Source of the DNA: DASPLX01 sp035627375
Lineage (GTDB): Bacteria > Pseudomonadota > Gammaproteobacteria > Burkholderiales > Burkholderiaceae_D
DNA: 18,171 nt
Direction of reading: 5' to 3'
Assembly (NCBI GenBank): GCA_035627375.1
Contig: DASPLX010000011.1
Span: 1-18,171, forward strand
The notes beneath the pieces were generated by a model. That model was given only the letters and a program-made list of their open reading frames with translations. It searched no databases and was not told the DNA's origin. A program made the translations under genes and the position numbers. Of this stretch, positions 1 through 7,492 are shown piece after piece; positions within the stretch are counted from its first letter, which is position 1; the number at the start of each line of letters is the position of its first letter.

Positions 1-1
1 C

Positions 2-325
2 GCGGCATTCACCAAGATCGGCGTCCTGATGGCGTCGGCGCGGCGCACCGAGAAACCCTTGCATCCCACCAACCTGCACGTGAACCAGGCGCTGTTCCCG
101 AACGACACTGTGCAGTCGCGCTTGCCGGATCCGAACTGGCTCGAGCGCTGGCTCGACGGTCAGATCAAGTTTGACGCGGACTGGGAAAAGAAAGTCGTCG
201 AACGCATCCTGCACAACATGTCGCTGCTGATGGAACGCACCTTCGAATCGGTGCAAGACCTGAACCGCTATCGCAAGGAAGTTGCGGCTCGCCTGACGTC
301 GGTGCAAGCGCCGCGCATGGCGTAA
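2..325 (+). CDS. 3' end of an unidentified protein gene (5' truncated by window edge)
   Basis: The frame is open from the first bases, so only the C-terminal 107 residues or so are present; an internal ATG at 29 is unlikely to be the start. The fragment is hydrophilic, with a WLERWLDGQIKFD stretch followed by a charged helical tail that includes NRYRKEVAARL. No signal, membrane segment or catalytic motif is visible. It ends 13 bp before hldC, so the two are probably cotranscribed. In some related genomes I recall a large FAD/FMN-binding oxidoreductase (DUF3683 type) next to hldC, and this could be its tail. That is only a suggestion, because I do not recognise a diagnostic motif here. The gene itself is secure; its identity is not. 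Confidence 0.6.
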   Translation, partial: AAFTKIGVLMASARRTEKPLHPTNLHVNQALFPNDTVQSRLPDPNWLERWLDGQIKFDADWEKKVVERILHNMSLLMERTFESVQDLNRYRKEVAARLTSVQAPRMA

Positions 326-338
326 GTCCGGCGCGACG

Positions 339-818
339 ATGCATTTCGAAGACAAGATCGTCACGCGCGACCGGCTTGCCGAGCGCGTCGCGCGGCTGCC
401 GCAACCGGTGGTGCTGACCAACGGCGTGTTCGACATCCTGCACCGCGGCCATGTCACCTATCTTGCCGAGGCGCGGGCGCTCGGCGCTTCGCTGGTGGTG
501 GCCGTCAATACCGATGCCTCGGTCAAGCGTCTCGGCAAGGGCGACGACCGGCCGCTCAATCCCTGCGAAGACCGGATGGCCGTCCTGGCGGCGCTCCAGG
601 CGGTCGATCTCGTCGTCCCGTTCGAGGAAGACACCGCGCTCGAAATCGTGCTCGAGGCGCGTCCGCAGATCTACGCCAAGGGCGGCGATTACGAGATGGG
701 CGCGATCCCCGAAGGACGGGCCGTGCTGGAATACGGCGGCCGCGCGGTCGCGATCGATTTCAAGCACGATCGCTCGACCACCAAGTTGCTGAAGAAAGTG
801 CGCGAAGGCAAGCTTTGA
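339..818 (+). CDS. hldC (rfaE2): D-glycero-beta-D-manno-heptose 1-phosphate adenylyltransferase
   Basis: The 159-aa cytidylyltransferase-like protein transfers AMP from ATP to heptose 1-phosphate, giving ADP-heptose for the LPS inner core in the cytoplasm. The nucleotidyltransferase signature is clear: TNGVFD at residues 27-32, HRGH (HxGH) at 35-38, KGGDY at 114-118, and RSTT at 145-148 near the C-terminus. The length matches the stand-alone transferase rather than the bifunctional HldE, which carries an N-terminal kinase. A separate hldA kinase is therefore expected elsewhere. The start is the ATG 13 bp after the preceding stop; its ribosome-binding site is weak, consistent with translational coupling. 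The family is certain. The exact sugar substrate follows from family knowledge. Confidence 0.93.
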   Translation: MHFEDKIVTRDRLAERVARLPQPVVLTNGVFDILHRGHVTYLAEARALGASLVVAVNTDASVKRLGKGDDRPLNPCEDRMAVLAALQAVDLVVPFEEDTALEIVLEARPQIYAKGGDYEMGAIPEGRAVLEYGGRAVAIDFKHDRSTTKLLKKVREGKL

Positions 819-869
819 AGTCGCGGACCGTCCGTCCAGGCGAAAGCCGCCCTAAAGGCGGACGCTGTT

Positions 870-1340
870 CTAATGATGGTGATGTTCCGCGGCGCCCGCT
901 TGGCCGCCGACCCGGACTTCGACTTCCGCCTTGCCGGCCTTTTCGAAAGTCAGCGTCAACGGAAACTTGCCGCCTTCCTTCAACGGCTGCTTCAAACCCA
1001 TCAGCATGATGTGATAGCCGTTGCCGGGTTTCATCGCGACCTTGGCGCCGGGCGGCAAAACGATGGACGGGACTTCGCGCATCCTCATCACATCGCCATC
1101 CATCGTCATCGTATGCAATTCCACGCTGTTCGCGACTGGGGACGAGGCCGCGATCAATTTGTCGGCGCTCTTGTCGCCGTTTTCGATAGTCAGGTAAGCC
1201 GCGCCGCTGGGCTGGCCGGGCACCGTCGCGCGCGCCTGGGGCTGGTCGATGCGCAGGGCGCCGAGCTTGACGCCTTGTGCTTGAACGGAAACCGCGGCGC
1301 AGGCGAGCGCGGCGGCGAGGAAAAATTTATTGGCTGGCAT
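870..1340 (-). CDS. Periplasmic copper chaperone PCu(A)C (DUF461)
   Basis: This 156-aa protein has a Sec signal peptide with likely cleavage after VQA at residue 21, followed by a cupredoxin-like PCu(A)C domain. The Cu(I) ligand pattern is H76, M87, H110 and M112, close to the family motif H(M)x10Mx21HxM, within ELHTMTM and GYHIMLM. The chain ends in EHHHH, an extra potential metal-binding tail. In studied family members it carries Cu(I) in the periplasm and, with Sco, fills the CuA site of oxidase subunit II. That fits the oxidase locus 5 kb away, although the two are not in one operon. The start ATG has a strong GGAGGA ribosome-binding site and a TATAAT just upstream. It is divergent from the S9 peptidase gene. 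Confidence 0.92.
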   Translation of the reverse strand: MPANKFFLAAALACAAVSVQAQGVKLGALRIDQPQARATVPGQPSGAAYLTIENGDKSADKLIAASSPVANSVELHTMTMDGDVMRMREVPSIVLPPGAKVAMKPGNGYHIMLMGLKQPLKEGGKFPLTLTFEKAGKAEVEVRVGGQAGAAEHHHH

Positions 1341-1369
1341 GGCTGATCCTCCATGAAAAAACTGGGGCG

Positions 1370-1398
1370 ATTATAGCGGCATGGCCGGCGGTTCGTCC
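1370..1398 (-). promoter_or_regulatory. Predicted promoter of the PCu(A)C chaperone gene
   Basis: On the minus strand a perfect TATAAT -10 box lies at 1375-1370, about 30 bp before the start codon at 1340. The -35 region near 1393-1398 reads GGACGA, a poor match. Assignment therefore rests on the -10 box, its position and the divergent gene arrangement. No operator was recognised. Confidence 0.5.
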
Positions 1399-1448
1399 GA
1401 CGTTTTGTGCGGATTGTCTCGTCGAATTCGCAGTTCATCGGAAAGCTG

Positions 1449-1477
1449 TTCTTTCGGAATCTCCTCCCGCGTACACT
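1449..1477 (+). promoter_or_regulatory. Possible promoter of the S9 peptidase gene
   Basis: TACACT at 1472-1477 matches the -10 consensus at 5 of 6 positions. A weak -35 (TTCTTT, 1449-1454) lies 17 bp upstream. The start codon at 1520 is about 40 bp downstream. The -35 is poor, so this is tentative. Confidence 0.35.
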
Positions 1478-1519
1478 GAGCGCGCTTTTCGCATTTCGCG
1501 GAAGAACAGAGGAGAACGA

Positions 1520-3409
1520 ATGAAACCAATGAGCAGTTTGATGCGGGCGGGCGCCCTGGTCGCGGCATTCGTGGCCGGCGCGCCGTCCGTCGCCGCGCCG
1601 GCCAAGCAGATCCCGATGCGCGATTTTTTCAAGAATCCGCAAGAAGCGGGGCATCAGATCTCGCCGGACGGCAAATATATTTCCTGGCTGGCCCCTTACG
1701 AGCGCCGCATGAATGTGTTCGTCAAGCCGACGGCCGGCGGTGCGGCGGTACGCGTCACGTCGGAGACGGCGCGCGATATTTCCGGCTATTTCTGGAAGGG
1801 CGACCGCATCCTGTTTGTCAAGGACTTCGGCGGCGACGAGAATTTCCACGTCGTTTCCGTCAACCTGAAAGGCGAAGACCAGAAGGATCTGACGCCCGGC
1901 GAAAAAGTGCGCGCCCAGATCATCGACGATCTGATCGACGATGACCGGCACATCATCGTGTCGCACAACAAGCGCGATGCCAAGTTGTTCGACGTGTTTC
2001 GCATCAATGTCGCCACCGGCGAGGAGACGCTGATCGCCCAGAATCCCGGCAACATCACCGGCTGGATGACGGATCATGAAGGGAAGCTGCGCGCCGCGAC
2101 GACGACCGACGGCGTCAACACGACGCTGCTGTTCCGGGACAAGGAAAAGGATGCCTTCAAGCCGATCTTGACGACCAATTTCAAGGAAAGGGTCGAGCCG
2201 CTCTTCTTCACCTTCGACAACAAGAAGCTGTATGTCGCCAGCAACCGGGGACGCGACAAGACCGCGATCTTCGAATTCGACCCGGCCACGGCCAAGGAAG
2301 ACAAGCTGATCGCCGAGCATGCCGACGTCGACATGGGCGAGCTGCACTATTCGCGCAAGCGGAAGGTGCTGACCACGGCCGGCTTCACGACCTGGAAGGG
2401 CGACCGCAAATTCCTCGATGCCGAGACGGAAAAGATGTTCAGGGCGGTCGAGGCCAAGCTGCCGGGTTACGAGATCGCGTTCACGTCGGCCAACAAGGCC
2501 GAGGACAAATATATCGTCGCGACCTTCAACGACAAGACGCGCGGCAAGCGCTACGTGTTCGACAAGACGAGCAGCAAGCTCGAACAGATCGCGGACATTT
2601 CGCCGTGGCTGCCGGAAAGCGAATTGGCCGACATGAAGCCGATCACTTACAAGGCGCGCGACGGCTTGGTCATCCATGGCTATCTCACCGTGCCCAAGGG
2701 CATGCCGGCGAAGAACCTACCGGTGGTGGTCAATCCGCACGGCGGCCCCTGGGCTCGCGACACATGGCGCTTCAACCCGGAAGTGCAATTCCTCGCCAAT
2801 CGCGGCTACGCCGTGTTTCAGATGAACTTCCGCGGCTCGGTCGGCTATGGCCGCAAGTTCTGGGAGGCGTCGTTCAAGCAATGGGGCAAAGCCATGCAGG
2901 ATGACGTGACCGACGGCGTGCAATGGCTCATCAAGGAAGGCATCGCCGATCCGAAACGCGTCGCGATCTACGGCGGCAGCTACGGCGGATACACGACGCT
3001 GGCCGGCGTCGCTTTTACGCCGGATCTCTATGCGGCGGCCGTCGATTTCGTCGGCGTCTCGAACCTGTTCACCTTCATGAACACGATTCCGCCGTACTGG
3101 AAGCCGTACCTGGAAATGCTTCATGAAATGGTCGGTCATCCGGAAAAGGACAAGGAATTGCTGGTTTCCGCCTCGCCGGTCTTTCATGTCGACAAGATCA
3201 AGACGCCGCTGTTCGTCGCGCAGGGTGCGAAGGATCCGCGCGTCAACATCAAGGAAAGCGACCAGATCGTCGAGGCGCTCAAGAAGCGCGGCGTGACGGT
3301 CGAATACCTGGTGAAGGATAATGAAGGCCACGGTTTCCGCAACGAGGAAAACCGCTTCGAGTTCTACGAGGCGATGGAGAAATTCCTGGCCAAGCACATC
3401 AAGCACTGA
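1520..3409 (+). CDS. Secreted S9-family (prolyl oligopeptidase-like) serine peptidase
   Basis: I place the start at the ATG at 1520, which has GAGGAG 6 bp upstream and opens a clear signal peptide (cleavage around residues 24-26). The open frame extends further 5' but overlaps the divergent chaperone gene. The 629-aa product has an N-terminal beta-propeller region (about 40-390) and a C-terminal alpha/beta-hydrolase domain (about 400-629). The catalytic triad is visible: S487 in GGSYGGY, D572 in GAKDPRVN and H604 in NEGHGF, in the normal order. HGGPW and FRGSVGYG form the usual oxyanion-side segments. It probably cleaves oligopeptides or dipeptides in the periplasm; the substrate cannot be read from sequence. 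It appears monocistronic and ends in a strong terminator. Confidence 0.93.
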   Translation: MKPMSSLMRAGALVAAFVAGAPSVAAPAKQIPMRDFFKNPQEAGHQISPDGKYISWLAPYERRMNVFVKPTAGGAAVRVTSETARDISGYFWKGDRILFVKDFGGDENFHVVSVNLKGEDQKDLTPGEKVRAQIIDDLIDDDRHIIVSHNKRDAKLFDVFRINVATGEETLIAQNPGNITGWMTDHEGKLRAATTTDGVNTTLLFRDKEKDAFKPILTTNFKERVEPLFFTFDNKKLYVASNRGRDKTAIFEFDPATAKEDKLIAEHADVDMGELHYSRKRKVLTTAGFTTWKGDRKFLDAETEKMFRAVEAKLPGYEIAFTSANKAEDKYIVATFNDKTRGKRYVFDKTSSKLEQIADISPWLPESELADMKPITYKARDGLVIHGYLTVPKGMPAKNLPVVVNPHGGPWARDTWRFNPEVQFLANRGYAVFQMNFRGSVGYGRKFWEASFKQWGKAMQDDVTDGVQWLIKEGIADPKRVAIYGGSYGGYTTLAGVAFTPDLYAAAVDFVGVSNLFTFMNTIPPYWKPYLEMLHEMVGHPEKDKELLVSASPVFHVDKIKTPLFVAQGAKDPRVNIKESDQIVEALKKRGVTVEYLVKDNEGHGFRNEENRFEFYEAMEKFLAKHIKH

Positions 3410-3434
3410 CCGGTCTCGCGAACGCTTGCTCCCG

Positions 3435-3467
3435 GCCCGGTGCATGTGACCATGCGCCGGGCTTTTT
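3435..3467 (+). terminator. Rho-independent terminator after the S9 peptidase gene
   Basis: GCCCGGTGCATG and CATGCGCCGGGC form a 12-bp stem with one G-U pair and a TGAC loop, followed at once by TTTTT. It lies 26 bp after the peptidase stop and separates it from the convergent trmL. Confidence 0.92.
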
Positions 3468-3494
3468 CATTGTCCGCCGGCTGGGCGCCTCCGG

Positions 3495-3965
3495 CTAGGC
3501 GCCCCCGACGAAGCCGTTCTGGCGCCAGGCCTCGAACACCACCACGGCGACCGCGTTCGACAGGTTGAGGCTGCGGTTGTTCGGCCGCATCGGCAGGCGG
3601 ATGCGCTGCGCTGCCGGAAACGATTCGCGCAGCGCGGGATCGAGGCCCTTGGTCTCGGAGCCGAAAACGAAGACATCTCCGGGACGGAACGCCATGTCCG
3701 CGAACGGCGTGGAGCCGTGGGTGGTCAGGGCGAACATGCGCGCCGGGTCGGGTTGCTCGCTCGCGAGATAGGCGCGCCAGTCGCGATGCACCTTCATCGT
3801 CGCGTATTCGTGATAATCGAGGCCGGCGCGGCGCATTCTCGCATCTTCGAGCGGAAAGCCGAGCGGCTCGATCAAGTGCAGTTGCGCGCCGGTGTTGGCG
3901 CACAGGCGGATGATATTGCCGGTGTTCGGCGGAATTTCCGGTTCGACCAGCACGACATGAAACAT
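3495..3965 (-). CDS. trmL: tRNA (cytidine(34)-2'-O)-methyltransferase TrmL (SPOUT family)
   Basis: The 156-aa protein is full length for TrmL, which methylates the 2'-O of the wobble C34/U34 in tRNA-Leu isoacceptors using SAM. Family motifs are intact: the N-terminal VEPEIPPNTGNIIRLCANTG block, FGSETKGL at 101-108, and the knot-forming C-terminal block with LPMRPNNRSLNLSNA near 124-138. I chose the ATG at 3965 because MFHVVLVEPEIPPNTGN is the standard N-terminus and AGGAGA precedes it at good distance. A longer upstream frame is open but runs inside comF. It follows comF by 14 bp, so the two are cotranscribed. A GGGCGCC/GGCGCCC hairpin at 3483-3504 spans its stop codon but lacks a T-run on this strand. 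Confidence 0.95.
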   Translation of the reverse strand: MFHVVLVEPEIPPNTGNIIRLCANTGAQLHLIEPLGFPLEDARMRRAGLDYHEYATMKVHRDWRAYLASEQPDPARMFALTTHGSTPFADMAFRPGDVFVFGSETKGLDPALRESFPAAQRIRLPMRPNNRSLNLSNAVAVVVFEAWRQNGFVGGA

Positions 3966-3979
3966 GTTTTCTCCTGACT

Positions 3980-4741
3980 TCATTTCGGTAATGTTCGTGC
4001 GAAGACCAGCGCCGTCACGCGCGCGGCTCCGGCGCGCTTGAGCGTCCGCGCCAGTTCGTTGAGTGTTTGCCCGGTCGTCATCACGTCGTCGACGATGCCG
4101 ATGTGCGCGCCCTCGACCTGCGCCAGCATCGTTTCCGGCACGGCGAAGGCGCCGCGCATGTTCTCCTGCCGGGCGTCGGGATGCAGCAGCGATTGTGCTT
4201 CCGTCTCGCGTTCCCGTACGGCCAGCCGTGGCGCCAGCGCGATGCCCAGCGCGCGCGAAAGCGGCCGCGCGATCTCGTGCGCCTGGTTGAAGCCGCGCTC
4301 CGCCAGGCGCCGCGCGCCGAGAGGAACGGCGGTCAAGCGCATCGGCAGGCCGTGGGCATGGTGCTGGACGTCGAGTACGGCGTCGCGCAAGGTACGCGCC
4401 AGCAAGGGCGCCAGAGCAAGCCGGCCGCCGAACTTCAATGCCAGCACCAGCTGGTCGAGCGGCGGCGCATAGTCGGCCGCCGCGATCGCCGCGTCGAAAC
4501 CCGGCGGATCCCGCAGGCATGCGCCGCAGGTCGCGGCGTCGTCCGCCGGCGCGGCCATCGGCGCGGATAGGGGCAATGCGCATTGCCGGCACCGCGGCCG
4601 GCGCACCGCGAAGAACCGGGCGTGGCATGCGCCGCAGATCGCGTCATTGCCGGCCGCTCCGCACAGCGCGCAGAAAGAGGGCAGCAAGGCCGCCGCATGG
4701 GTCAGCATGCGGCGCAGCCGGTAGCGCAGATCGGAAAGCAT
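3980..4741 (-). CDS. comF: ComF family protein (zinc-ribbon plus phosphoribosyltransferase domain)
   Basis: With the ATG at 4741 the product is 253 aa, normal for ComF/GntX. The N-terminal part has four Cys pairs (C24/C27, C36/C39, C51/C54, C72/C75), a double zinc-ribbon pattern. The C-terminal phosphoribosyltransferase domain has RGFNQA at 149-154 and the PRPP-binding loop VDDVMTTGQT at 217-226. ComF homologues act in DNA uptake during natural transformation; many proteobacterial members have no proven role. It is first in a two-gene unit with trmL. The open frame extends 44 codons upstream of 4741, but that would overlap the divergent methyltransferase. The ribosome-binding site is weak, so the start is less certain than the gene. 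Confidence 0.9.
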   Translation of the reverse strand: MLSDLRYRLRRMLTHAAALLPSFCALCGAAGNDAICGACHARFFAVRRPRCRQCALPLSAPMAAPADDAATCGACLRDPPGFDAAIAAADYAPPLDQLVLALKFGGRLALAPLLARTLRDAVLDVQHHAHGLPMRLTAVPLGARRLAERGFNQAHEIARPLSRALGIALAPRLAVRERETEAQSLLHPDARQENMRGAFAVPETMLAQVEGAHIGIVDDVMTTGQTLNELARTLKRAGAARVTALVFARTLPK

Positions 4742-4804
4742 TGGGCAACGATGGAAACAAGCGGGTAAACTGCGCGCATTATCGCATCTTGCTGATCTCG
4801 TTCC

Positions 4805-5749
4805 GTGCCGCCTCCATCCCCAGTATCCGACGACAAGCAGAGCGCCCCGATCGACGTGGAGCGCGTTCGTCATTTATTCGCGTCGCCGGCGCGCGTCGCC
4901 GATTCCGACTTTTTGCGGCGCGAAGTGGCCATGCGCATGCACGAGCGTCTGGCGCTGGTCAAGATCGCGCCGCGCCGCGTCCTCGATGCCGGTTGCGGCG
5001 CGGGCGCCGATCTGCCGTTGCTGCAATCGCGCTATGCGGAAGCCCGGGTGATCGGCATCGATGGCTCCGCCGCCATGGCGGCCGCGGCGCATGCGCTGCA
5101 ATTGGACGGCGCGTCGTCCATGTCGCGCCTGCTGGCGAAATGGCTGCCGCGCGCCGGCATCGCGGCCCAGCCGGCGTTGCCGCAGGTCCTGTGCGGCGAT
5201 TTCGCCCGCCTTCCCCTGGCGGCCCAGGCGGTCGATCTCGTCTGGTCGAACCTGGCGTTGCATTGGCATCCGCGGCCCGATCAGGTTTTCGCCGAATGGC
5301 GGCGCGTCATGAGCATTGACGGTTTGCTAATGTTTTCCTGCTTCGGGCCGGATACCTTCAAGGAGTTGCGCGCCGCGTTCGCTGCCGCGGACGACGGCGC
5401 GCATACGCTGTCCTTCGTCGACATGCACGATTTCGGCGACATGCTCGTCAACGTCGGGTTTTCAACGCCGGTGATGGATATGGAAACCATCACGGTTACC
5501 TATGAAACCGTCGACAAGTTGATGGCCGACGTGCGCGCCTGGGGCGGCAATCCATTGATGACGCGCCGCCGCGGCTTGCTCGGACGGGCGGCGTGGAAGC
5601 GCGCGGCAGACGCGCTGCAGGCATTGCGCCGCCCCGACGGCCGCATTCCGCTGACCTTCGAGGTCATCTATGGCCATGCATTCCGGCCCGTCGCCCGCAA
5701 GACCGCGGCCGGAGAAAGCATCGTGCACCTGAATTTGCCTAAAAAATAG
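4805..5749 (+). CDS. BioC-like SAM-dependent methyltransferase
   Basis: This 314-aa class I methyltransferase has the SAM-binding loop VLDAGCGAGADL at 59-70, an acidic post-II segment VIGIDGS, and a BioC-like core: SNLALHWHPRPDQVFAEWRRVM, FSCFGPDTFKELRAAF and FVDMHDFGDMLVNVGF. BioC methylates malonyl-ACP to start biotin synthesis, but proteins of this type beside comF/trmL often sit away from bio genes, and no bio gene is in the window. It could instead be a BioC paralogue such as an NDUFAF5-like methyltransferase. The start is GTG at 4805; the first internal ATG would remove the conserved helix before motif I. It is divergent from comF with a 63-bp spacer. A small hairpin GCCTA-AAAAA-TAGGC spans its stop. 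Confidence 0.85.
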   Translation: MPPPSPVSDDKQSAPIDVERVRHLFASPARVADSDFLRREVAMRMHERLALVKIAPRRVLDAGCGAGADLPLLQSRYAEARVIGIDGSAAMAAAAHALQLDGASSMSRLLAKWLPRAGIAAQPALPQVLCGDFARLPLAAQAVDLVWSNLALHWHPRPDQVFAEWRRVMSIDGLLMFSCFGPDTFKELRAAFAAADDGAHTLSFVDMHDFGDMLVNVGFSTPVMDMETITVTYETVDKLMADVRAWGGNPLMTRRRGLLGRAAWKRAADALQALRRPDGRIPLTFEVIYGHAFRPVARKTAAGESIVHLNLPKK

Positions 5750-5892
5750 GCGAATTTCCCGGGGGCGGGACGTTCCGCGAGCGATCGGCGAACCTCCCCG
5801 AGGCGCGGCGATCATAAAATACCGTTCGCCGCAAGACGTGAAGGAATATCGACGAAATGTCGCAGATCAAGGATATTTGGCCGCATTTCTGC

Positions 5893-5922
5893 TTGATAAC
5901 ATGCCTCCTTCGGACTTATACT
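5893..5922 (+). promoter_or_regulatory. Predicted sigma70-type promoter of the cox operon
   Basis: TTGATA (5893-5898) and TATACT (5917-5922) are separated by 18 bp; both are good matches to the -35 and -10 consensus. It is the best promoter-like sequence in the 493-bp region between the methyltransferase and coxB. Transcription would begin near 5929, leaving a leader of about 310 nt before coxB. No operator was identified. Confidence 0.6.
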
Positions 5923-6242
5923 TCCGTGGTTATACACAAGCGGAATGGCCGGGCGTAGCGGATGAGCGTTGACGCATGGGTCCCAAGCGATTTTTGTGCG
6001 CCGGTCCGATTCGCACTGTCCGGGATTTTCGTGCGGCGGTGTTTTTATCGCACGCGGACCCTGACGAATCTTCGGTTGACGCCGAACGGCGAGCGTCTCT
6101 CGGCCGATCGCTTCTCATCGGACGGTCACGGCCAATCAGATCGAGTGCATCTTCAGCCGGCGGTTTGCGCCGCGCGGCCGAGGCGCGCATCTTCCGCGGC
6201 AGGACGACTACAGAATTATTATTTTGGGCTTTTGAGGAAACT
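5923..6242 (+). other. Long untranslated leader of coxB with possible alternative hairpins
   Basis: About 320 bp lie between the predicted promoter and coxB without a convincing gene. GTGCG at 6031-6035 can pair either with CGCAC at 6012-6016 or with CGCAC at 6049-6053. The first pairing is extended by CCG/CGG (6006-6008 with 6037-6039) and followed by TTTTT at 6042-6046, which looks terminator-like. The second lies inside an outer GGTCCG/CGGACC pair (6003-6008 with 6055-6060). The remainder has smaller GC-rich stems and ends in the coxB ribosome-binding site. The region upstream of the promoter (5750-5892) holds only an 8-bp inverted repeat, CGGCGAAC/GTTCGCCG at 5786-5793 and 5824-5831. Pairing was worked out by eye without energy calculation. 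Confidence 0.4.
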
Positions 6243-7418
6243 ATGAAACATGCGAATCGCCTTCAATCGTGGATGCTTGGCGCATTGCTGATGGCGGCCG
6301 GTTTGCCGTCGTGGGCGGAAGTGGCCGATAGCCAGGGCGGTCCGGCCGTGCGGCAGCTGAATCTGCAGACGCCGGTAACCCAGATCGCCGAACAGATCTA
6401 TTCGATCCACAACATGATGCTGTTCATCTGCCTGGCGATTTTCATCGCCGTCTTCGGCGTCATGTTTTATTCGATCTTCAAGCACCGCAAATCGCTCGGC
6501 CATAAGCCGGCGACCTTCCACGAAAGCGTCGCGGTCGAAATCGCCTGGACCATCGTCCCCTTCCTGATCGTGATCGGCATGGCCTTGCCTGCCACCAAGA
6601 CCGTGGTCGCGATGAAAGATACCTCCAACGCCGACCTGACCATCAAGGTCACCGGCATGCAATGGAAATGGGGTTATGACTACCTGAAGGGCGAAGGCGA
6701 AGGCATTTCCTTCTTGTCCAATCTGGCGACCCCGCGCACCCAAGTCGGCGCGCCGGGCGTCATGCCGACCGAAGGCCGCGGCGACAACTACCTGCTCGAA
6801 GTCGACAACGAGATGGTGGTGCCGGTCAACAAGAAAATCCGCATCATCACCACGGCCAACGACGTGATCCATGGCTGGACCATCCCCGCCTTCGGCGTCA
6901 AGCAGGACGCGATTCCGGGCTTCGTGCGCGACACTTGGTTCAAGGCCGAGAAAATCGGTACCTATCGCGGCCAGTGCGTTGAGCTGTGCGGCAAGGAACA
7001 CGCCTTCATGCCGATCGTCGTCAAGGTCGTCAGCGAAGACGACTACAAGAAATGGGTCGACGGCAAGAAGAAGGAAATGGCTGCCAAGGCCGACGATCCC
7101 AACAAGGTCTGGACCATCGACGAACTCAAGCAGCGCGGCGAAAAAGTCTATGCCGCCAACTGCGTGGCTTGCCATCAAGCCAACGGCAAGGGCATTCCCG
7201 GCACGTTCGCGCCGCTCGACGGTTCCGCTGTCGTGACCGGCCCGAAAGCAGACCAGATCAACATCATCATGAACGGCAAGGGCGCGATGCCGCCGTGGAA
7301 GGGTGTGCTGTCGGATACCGATATCGCCGCGGTGATCACCTATACCCGCAATAGCTGGTCCAACAAGGCACAGGAAAACATCGTTCAACCGGCCGAAGTG
7401 TTGGCTGCGCGTAAGTAA
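6243..7418 (+). CDS. coxB: Cytochrome c oxidase subunit II with fused cytochrome c domain
   Basis: The 391-aa subunit II accepts electrons from cytochrome c at the CuA site on the periplasmic side. After a signal sequence (to about residue 25) come two TM helices near 57-78 and 98-120. The cupredoxin domain has the complete CuA set: H210, C245, E247, C249, H253 and M256. A C-terminal domain adds a class I cytochrome c, with CVACH at 307-311 and axial M349 in GAMPPW, so this is a caa3-like subunit II. I chose the ATG at 6243: it has GAGGAA at correct distance and opens the signal sequence. The frame stays open 267 bp upstream by chance. It is the first gene of the oxidase operon, 74 bp before coxA. 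Confidence 0.96.
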   Translation: MKHANRLQSWMLGALLMAAGLPSWAEVADSQGGPAVRQLNLQTPVTQIAEQIYSIHNMMLFICLAIFIAVFGVMFYSIFKHRKSLGHKPATFHESVAVEIAWTIVPFLIVIGMALPATKTVVAMKDTSNADLTIKVTGMQWKWGYDYLKGEGEGISFLSNLATPRTQVGAPGVMPTEGRGDNYLLEVDNEMVVPVNKKIRIITTANDVIHGWTIPAFGVKQDAIPGFVRDTWFKAEKIGTYRGQCVELCGKEHAFMPIVVKVVSEDDYKKWVDGKKKEMAAKADDPNKVWTIDELKQRGEKVYAANCVACHQANGKGIPGTFAPLDGSAVVTGPKADQINIIMNGKGAMPPWKGVLSDTDIAAVITYTRNSWSNKAQENIVQPAEVLAARK

Positions 7419-7432
7419 GCAAAGTTAATGGG

Positions 7433-7472
7433 GGAAAGAGTTCAGCGCTCGCGGTACTCTGTCCTCCACAAA
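7433..7472 (+). other. Intercistronic stem-loop between coxB and coxA
   Basis: GGAAAGAG (7433-7440) can pair with CTCTGTCC (7457-7464) with one mismatch, around a 16-nt loop. The 3' arm continues as CTCTGTCCTCCACAA, which recurs with one change (CTCTGTCCTCAACAA, 9187-9201) downstream of coxA, where it also closes a stem. The coxA ribosome-binding site (CAGGAG) follows 18 bp further on. The role is unknown; mRNA processing or tuning of subunit stoichiometry is conceivable. Confidence 0.45.
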
Positions 7473-7492
7473 TCAGGATCCAGGAGTTTGAG

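Noticed and set aside
1277..1519. 5' extension of the S9 peptidase frame
   Set aside because: Overlaps the divergent PCu(A)C gene and its promoter; the ATG at 1520 has a strong ribosome-binding site and a signal peptide.
1190..2677. 495-codon minus-strand open frame opposite the S9 peptidase
   Set aside because: Overlaps two convincing genes, has no ribosome-binding site or domain, and reflects codon bias of the opposite strand.
3483..3504. GGGCGCC/GGCGCCC hairpin at the end of trmL as a terminator
   Set aside because: No T-run follows on the minus strand, and the stem covers the stop codon.
3966..4628. 5' extension of the trmL frame into comF, which would give a 377-aa fusion
   Set aside because: The extension is an out-of-frame reading of comF; TrmL is complete from 3965 with a good ribosome-binding site.
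5868..5897. ATCAA and TTGAT half-sites near the coxB promoter considered as an FNR/ANR box
   Set aside because: The half-sites are in inverted order and about 20 bp apart, not the TTGAT-N4-ATCAA arrangement.
5962..6246. Open frame of 94 codons in the coxB leader whose stop overlaps the coxB start as ATGA
   Set aside because: The overlap looks like translational coupling, but there is no ribosome-binding site, the product is Arg/Ser-rich without domain, and third-position base use is not like neighbouring genes. Treated as leader RNA.
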